Below, piece by piece: positions 6,966 to 10,333 of a stretch of 10,333 bases of DNA. Positions within the stretch are counted from its first letter, which is position 1. Every line of letters begins with the position of its first letter. Both the position numbers and the translations under genes were made by a program. This DNA comes from Bacteroidota bacterium (lineage in GTDB: Bacteria; Bacteroidota; Bacteroidia; Bacteroidales; GCA-2748055): contig DAOWNM010000070.1 in assembly GCA_030642565.1 (NCBI GenBank), forward strand, positions 1-10,333, read 5' to 3'. The notes beneath the pieces are model-generated. The model was not told the DNA's origin. It ran no database searches and saw only the letters and a program-made list of their open reading frames with translations.

Positions 6966-7875
6966 AAGATCTTCCTGCCTGGGAATACCAGAGCACCCCG
7001 AAAATGAGGAATAGTGCCAGGCTGATTACCGCCGCCACTGGGATCAGTGTACTTGTACCAATCTCCTCCAGCATATCGTCTGCACTTCCCCTGGAATTAA
7101 AATAGTAATAGATCACCCCCATGGCATTGTTCACAAAATGGGCCAGGATGGGATACCAGATGGAACGTCCGTAAAACATCAGGTAGCCCAGTATCACGCC
7201 AAGCACAAACCTTGGCAGGAAAGAGAAGAACTGAAAGTGAAACGCGCTGAAAAGCAAAGCTGTAATCAATATGGCCAGGTGGGGTTTTTTGACCATATCG
7301 ATCAATAATCTCTGTAGTAATCCTCTGAATATCAACTCCTCTCCCACTGCAGCTATGACCCCGATCATCAACAGGTTCACCAGCAGGCCTCCTATACTAT
7401 TTGTGGCAGTGAAAGCCACCATCATCTCTTCCGCTGTACTCTCCAGTGTGCGAAGCAGCTGGTCGAGTGCCCTGATGGGAATCTCCATCTTCATGTTAAT
7501 CTCGGCCATGTAGTTGATAAACGGGATCACCGAAACCATCATGAATATGACCAGTAACATGGCTACCATACCTGTCTGGTTCCGGAATTTATAATAGGAG
7601 AAGAGAGTCCCTTCAAAAAGAAAAGAGAAGAGGAGTGCCGGCACAATAAATGTTCCAACAGAACCCAGCATCTGAATCAGTTTTGATGCTGCCACATAGT
7701 TGGGGTCATCATAAGTTCCCAGGGTCAGGACATCTGAAATGCGAAAACCATATATCCATGCAGCCAGAAATGCACCCATGAATTGGAAGGCCAATCCAAG
7801 GATAAAAAGGATCACCACAGAGAAAAGAAACTTCTCAGCAGGCCTCAATCCAGCAAGCAATGCTCTCTTCGGCAT
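6925..7875 (-). CDS. CPBP family intramembrane glutamic endopeptidase (CAAX/Abi type)
   Basis: Multi-pass membrane protein related to Rce1 and bacterial CPBP proteases. The 316 residues include about eight hydrophobic segments (first at 15-40, last at 275-297). The three family motifs are intact: EE-x3-R in VGEELIFRGLLQRLL (E179, E180, R184), the motif-2 histidine H213 in LLFSAFHFQF, and H-x3-N in ILAHFVNNAMG (H246, N250). These residues form the proposed glutamate/histidine active site. The tail is hydrophilic. Bacterial members are linked variously to peptide maturation, bacteriocin self-immunity and membrane-protein turnover; no bacteriocin or partner gene is visible here, so the substrate is unknown. 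The start at 7875 sits 79 bases from the divergent dus start. The 3' end overlaps the hypothetical gene by 41 bases, tail to tail. Confidence 0.92.
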   Translation of the reverse strand: MPKRALLAGLRPAEKFLFSVVILFILGLAFQFMGAFLAAWIYGFRISDVLTLGTYDDPNYVAASKLIQMLGSVGTFIVPALLFSFLFEGTLFSYYKFRNQTGMVAMLLVIFMMVSVIPFINYMAEINMKMEIPIRALDQLLRTLESTAEEMMVAFTATNSIGGLLVNLLMIGVIAAVGEELIFRGLLQRLLIDMVKKPHLAILITALLFSAFHFQFFSFLPRFVLGVILGYLMFYGRSIWYPILAHFVNNAMGVIYYYFNSRGSADDMLEEIGTSTLIPVAAVISLALFLIFGVLWYSQAGRSSSRYPLPGEIEKE

Positions 7876-7884
7876 GATTTTTTG

Positions 7885-7892
7885 TAATTTTG
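7885..7892 (+). promoter_or_regulatory. Candidate -7 promoter box for dus
   Basis: TAATTTTG matches the Bacteroidota -7 consensus TAnnTTTG, 62 bases before the dus start, within the 79-base divergent spacer shared with the CPBP gene. No clear -33 TTTG stands upstream, as that position already lies in the CPBP coding sequence. Confidence 0.33.
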
Positions 7893-7954
7893 CGGCGAAC
7901 TAAAGGCACAAAGAAAGCGAATTGCACGGTTAGTTCCTACAATAATTTTAGACC

Positions 7955-8968
7955 ATGCGCATAGGAGATCTTGATCTTGGAGACCAGCCTGTTTTTCTTG
8001 CACCCATGGAAGATATCACCGATCCTTCATTTCGATATCTCTGCAAGAAATTTGGAGCCGATGTGATGTACACTGAATTTATCTCTTCGGACGGATTGAT
8101 CAGGGATGGCGCAAAGAGTGTGAAAAAACTGGACATTTTCGATTATGAGCGACCCATGGGGATCCAGCTCTATGGCCATATTGTGGAGTCGATGGTGGAG
8201 GCCACCCACAGGGCGGTTGAAGCCAAACCAGAGATCATCGACATCAACTATGGCTGTCCGGTACGTAAGATCGCCAACCGGGGGGCCGGAGCAGGAATGC
8301 TTGCCAATATCCCCCTGATGATGGAGATGACCAGGGCGATCGTGGAGGCCTCTTCTATTCCGGTAACAGTTAAAACCAGGCTGGGATGGGATGATCAACA
8401 GAGAATCATTGTGAAGGTAGCCGAACAGTTGCAGGACCAGGGAATCACTGCACTCACCATTCATGGACGCACCCGTACCCAGATGTATAAAGGATCGGCC
8501 GACTGGACATTGATAGGAGATGTAAAACAGAATCCCAGGATGCATATACCCATTATCGGTAACGGCGATATCTCCAATCCTGTGGAGGCCAGGGAGGCCT
8601 TTGACCGTTATGGGGTAGATGGCATCATGATCGGCAGAGCAGCAGTTGGAAAGCCATGGTTATTCAAACACATAAAACACTATCTGCAAACGGGCGACCT
8701 GCTGCCTGAACCCACAGTTTCGGAGAAGGTGGACATGGCCAGAATGCAATTTGAAAAATCACTGGAGTTCAAAGAGAGGCCTGTTGGAATTTATGAAATG
8801 CGCAAGCACTTTTCCAACTACTTTAAGGGACTCCCCCACTTTAAAGAGATGCGTATAAAATTACTGACTTCCCTGGATGTGGATGAGATCTTTTCGCTGC
8901 TGGAGCAGATCAGGGAGCTATATGGCGAAGAGCGGCCGGAGGGTTCCGGCGGTTTCTGGGAACGTTAA
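7955..8968 (+). CDS. tRNA-dihydrouridine synthase, DusB-like
   Basis: FMN/NADPH-dependent enzyme reducing specific uridines of tRNA to dihydrouridine in the cytoplasm. The 337 residues have a TIM-barrel catalytic domain (about 1-240) and a C-terminal helical tRNA-binding domain. Visible markers are LAPMEDITDPSFR (15-27) near the FMN site, the catalytic cysteine C101 in INYGCPVRKI, K140 in VKTRLGW, H170 in TIHGRTRTQMYKG, IGNGDI (201-206) and MIGRAAVGKPWLF (225-237). The sequence INYGCPVRKIANRGAGAG and the GRTR-Q-Y-G signature favour the DusB group, although member-level naming (dusA/B/C) from motifs alone is uncertain. The start at 7955 gives the usual short strand before the barrel. The gene is divergent from the CPBP protease and convergent with nadB, so it is probably transcribed alone. 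Confidence 0.95.
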   Translation: MRIGDLDLGDQPVFLAPMEDITDPSFRYLCKKFGADVMYTEFISSDGLIRDGAKSVKKLDIFDYERPMGIQLYGHIVESMVEATHRAVEAKPEIIDINYGCPVRKIANRGAGAGMLANIPLMMEMTRAIVEASSIPVTVKTRLGWDDQQRIIVKVAEQLQDQGITALTIHGRTRTQMYKGSADWTLIGDVKQNPRMHIPIIGNGDISNPVEAREAFDRYGVDGIMIGRAAVGKPWLFKHIKHYLQTGDLLPEPTVSEKVDMARMQFEKSLEFKERPVGIYEMRKHFSNYFKGLPHFKEMRIKLLTSLDVDEIFSLLEQIRELYGEERPEGSGGFWER

Positions 8969-9005
8969 CAGATCAGATGATGGTCTAGGCGACAGATCAG
9001 ATGAT
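8968..9005. repeat. 14-base direct repeat between dus and nadB
   Basis: ACAGATCAGATGAT occurs at 8968-8981 and again at 8992-9005, a period of 24 bases. The first copy uses the last base of the dus stop codon; the second reaches into the first base of the nadB stop (reverse strand). It occupies nearly the whole convergent spacer and looks like a small tandem duplication. I see no T-run or hairpin that would make it a terminator. Confidence 0.75.
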
Positions 9006-10333
9006 CACTCCTGGTCTTTTCGCCTGGGATAGTCCAGATTGTAGTGCAGTCCCCTGCTCTCTTTACGGGCCTGGGCCATTTTGATGACCAGGTAACCAAC
9101 GTTAATCAGGTTGCGCAGCTGACAAAGCTTCAGAGAGACTTTAGATTTTTTATAAAGTTCCTCTGTCTCCCTGTAAATGATCTCCAACCTTGCAGTGGCC
9201 CTTTCCAGCCGGAGATCGGAACGCACAATCCCCACATAATTGGTCATGATCTGTTTGACCTCTTTCAGATTCTGAGTGATCAGTACCATCTCTTCAGGAT
9301 GGGCGGTACCGCTGTCGTCCCAATGAGGAATCTGGTCGGCAATCTGGTACCCGGAAGCATGTTTAACCGCATGTTTCACTGCACGTTCAGCATATACAAT
9401 GGCCTCAATAAGTGAATTGGATGCAAGCCGGTTGGCTCCATGGAGCCCTGTGGAAGAGACCTCCCCCACTGCATAGAGCCTTTTGATCCATGTCTGGCCA
9501 TCCATATCCACTTTCACCCCTCCGCAAATATAATGGGCTGCCGGAACCACCGGAATCATCTCCTTTGTTATATCGATACCCAGCGATCTGCACTTCTCTG
9601 CAATATTGGGGAAATGCTCCTGCAATTTTGCTCCGTTCAGGTGGGTATTATCGAGGTAGACAAACTCATGACCGTGTATCTTCATTTCATTATCAATGGC
9701 CCTGGCTACCACATCCCTGGGAGCCAGGCTTCCACGGGAATCATACTTACTCATAAATTTCTCCCCCATCTGATTGCGAAGAATCCCGCCATAACCACGC
9801 ATGGCCTCGGTAATCAGGTAGGAGGGTGATTCACCGGGGTTGTACAGGGAGGTGGGATGGAACTGAACAAATTCCATGTTCTCGATAACACCCTTGGCCC
9901 TGTATACCATGGCAACCCCATCGCCTGTCGCAATGGATGGGTTGGTGGTGGTGGAGTAGAGGTGACCCACACCCCCGGAAGCAAGCAGGGTGGTTTTCGA
10001 AAGAATCTTGATCACCTGTCCGGTCTTCAGGTTCAACACATAGGCTCCGTAGCACTCGATATCGGTCATATGACGTTTTACCAGCTTCCCCAGATGGTGC
10101 TGTGTAATCAGATCCACCGCGAAATAGTTCTCAAGCACCTCAATTTTGGGGTGCTTTCGTACCTGCACTGAAAGGGCGCGCTGAATCTCCTGGCCTGTAT
10201 TGTCCTTGTGATGCAAAATCCTGTATTCGGAATGTCCGCCCTCACGTGCCAGGTCATACTTCCCGCTGGATTGCCTGTCAAATTTGGTTCCCCAACGGAT
10301 CAGCTCACGGATCTGGTCGGGCCCCTCCCTGAC
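9005..10333 (-). CDS. nadB: L-aspartate oxidase, N-terminus beyond right edge
   Basis: FAD enzyme oxidising L-aspartate to iminoaspartate, the first step of de novo NAD synthesis with NadA. It can use oxygen or fumarate as acceptor. The frame is open from 10333 to the TGA at 9005, giving 442 residues. Visible markers, numbered from the first visible residue: REGGHS at 30-35 followed by RILHHKDNTGQEI, FHPTSLYN with H159, LAPRDVVARAI with R206, AAHYICGGV with H267, GLHGANRLASNSL with R302, and the C-terminal ESRGLHYNLDYP. These residues sit a constant 84-85 positions before their E. coli counterparts, so about 85 residues including the GxGxxG FAD loop are missing. A TTG at 10216 could be taken for a start, but the family sequence continues upstream without a break. 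It shares the SdhA fold but lacks the covalent-FAD context here. It is convergent with dus; nadA or nadC may lie outside. Confidence 0.96.
   Translation of the reverse strand, partial: VREGPDQIRELIRWGTKFDRQSSGKYDLAREGGHSEYRILHHKDNTGQEIQRALSVQVRKHPKIEVLENYFAVDLITQHHLGKLVKRHMTDIECYGAYVLNLKTGQVIKILSKTTLLASGGVGHLYSTTTNPSIATGDGVAMVYRAKGVIENMEFVQFHPTSLYNPGESPSYLITEAMRGYGGILRNQMGEKFMSKYDSRGSLAPRDVVARAIDNEMKIHGHEFVYLDNTHLNGAKLQEHFPNIAEKCRSLGIDITKEMIPVVPAAHYICGGVKVDMDGQTWIKRLYAVGEVSSTGLHGANRLASNSLIEAIVYAERAVKHAVKHASGYQIADQIPHWDDSGTAHPEEMVLITQNLKEVKQIMTNYVGIVRSDLRLERATARLEIIYRETEELYKKSKVSLKLCQLRNLINVGYLVIKMAQARKESRGLHYNLDYPRRKDQE

Noticed and set aside
6925..7875. CPBP protease plus hypothetical neighbour as an abortive-infection or bacteriocin-immunity module
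   Set aside because: CPBP proteins are often labelled Abi, but there is no toxin, bacteriocin, nuclease or phage-defence gene nearby. The neighbour is convergent, not co-transcribed, and the surroundings are housekeeping genes.
10214..10216. TTG start codon giving a shortened 403-residue NadB
   Set aside because: The reading frame and the conserved NadB sequence (REGGHS ... RILHHKDNTG) continue upstream to the window edge, so this TTG encodes an internal leucine.

Overview
The window looks like an ordinary chromosomal stretch from a member of the Bacteroidota, probably of the Bacteroidales/Marinilabiliales kind. The evidence is the three-gene succinate dehydrogenase/fumarate reductase operon in the order cytochrome b, flavoprotein, iron-sulfur protein with a single five-helix diheme cytochrome subunit; the lack of Shine-Dalgarno sequences before the genes, with A/T-rich leaders instead; and several matches to the Bacteroidota -7 promoter box TAnnTTTG. 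I see no insertion sequence, phage gene, tRNA, rRNA or CRISPR array. Codon use and composition look even throughout.

Layout. Bases 1-870 (minus) hold the N-terminal 290 residues of an M24 Xaa-Pro aminopeptidase cut by the left edge. A 138-base divergent promoter region follows, with a 14-base palindrome and a candidate promoter. Bases 1009-4384 (plus) are a tight sdhC-sdhA-sdhB operon (gaps of 18 and 13 bases) for the menaquinone-linked complex that interconverts succinate and fumarate. Pointing back at it are a second full-length M24 aminopeptidase P (4566-5954, minus) and, 23 bases downstream of it, a 58-codon ORF for a two-helix membrane peptide (4366-4542) whose end overlaps that of sdhB by 19 bases.

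A 276-base divergent intergenic region (5955-6230) contains a -7-like box and a nested inverted repeat in front of a 244-residue hypothetical protein (6231-6965, plus). That protein is charged, helical and appears to be built from two copies of one unit. Its last 41 bases overlap the end of a convergent CPBP/CAAX-type membrane protease gene (6925-7875, minus). Divergent from the protease is a DusB-type tRNA-dihydrouridine synthase (7955-8968, plus). It converges on nadB (9005 to the right edge, minus), L-aspartate oxidase lacking about 85 N-terminal residues. The 36-base gap between dus and nadB carries most of a 14-base direct repeat.

Functionally this is a housekeeping region: anaerobic/aerobic respiration (SdhCAB), NAD synthesis (NadB, which can reduce fumarate to the succinate that SdhCAB handles), tRNA modification (Dus), dipeptide turnover (two M24 enzymes) and a membrane protease. 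I found no convincing new multi-gene system. The items most worth a second look are the internally duplicated 244-residue protein and the short membrane-peptide gene next to aminopeptidase P.
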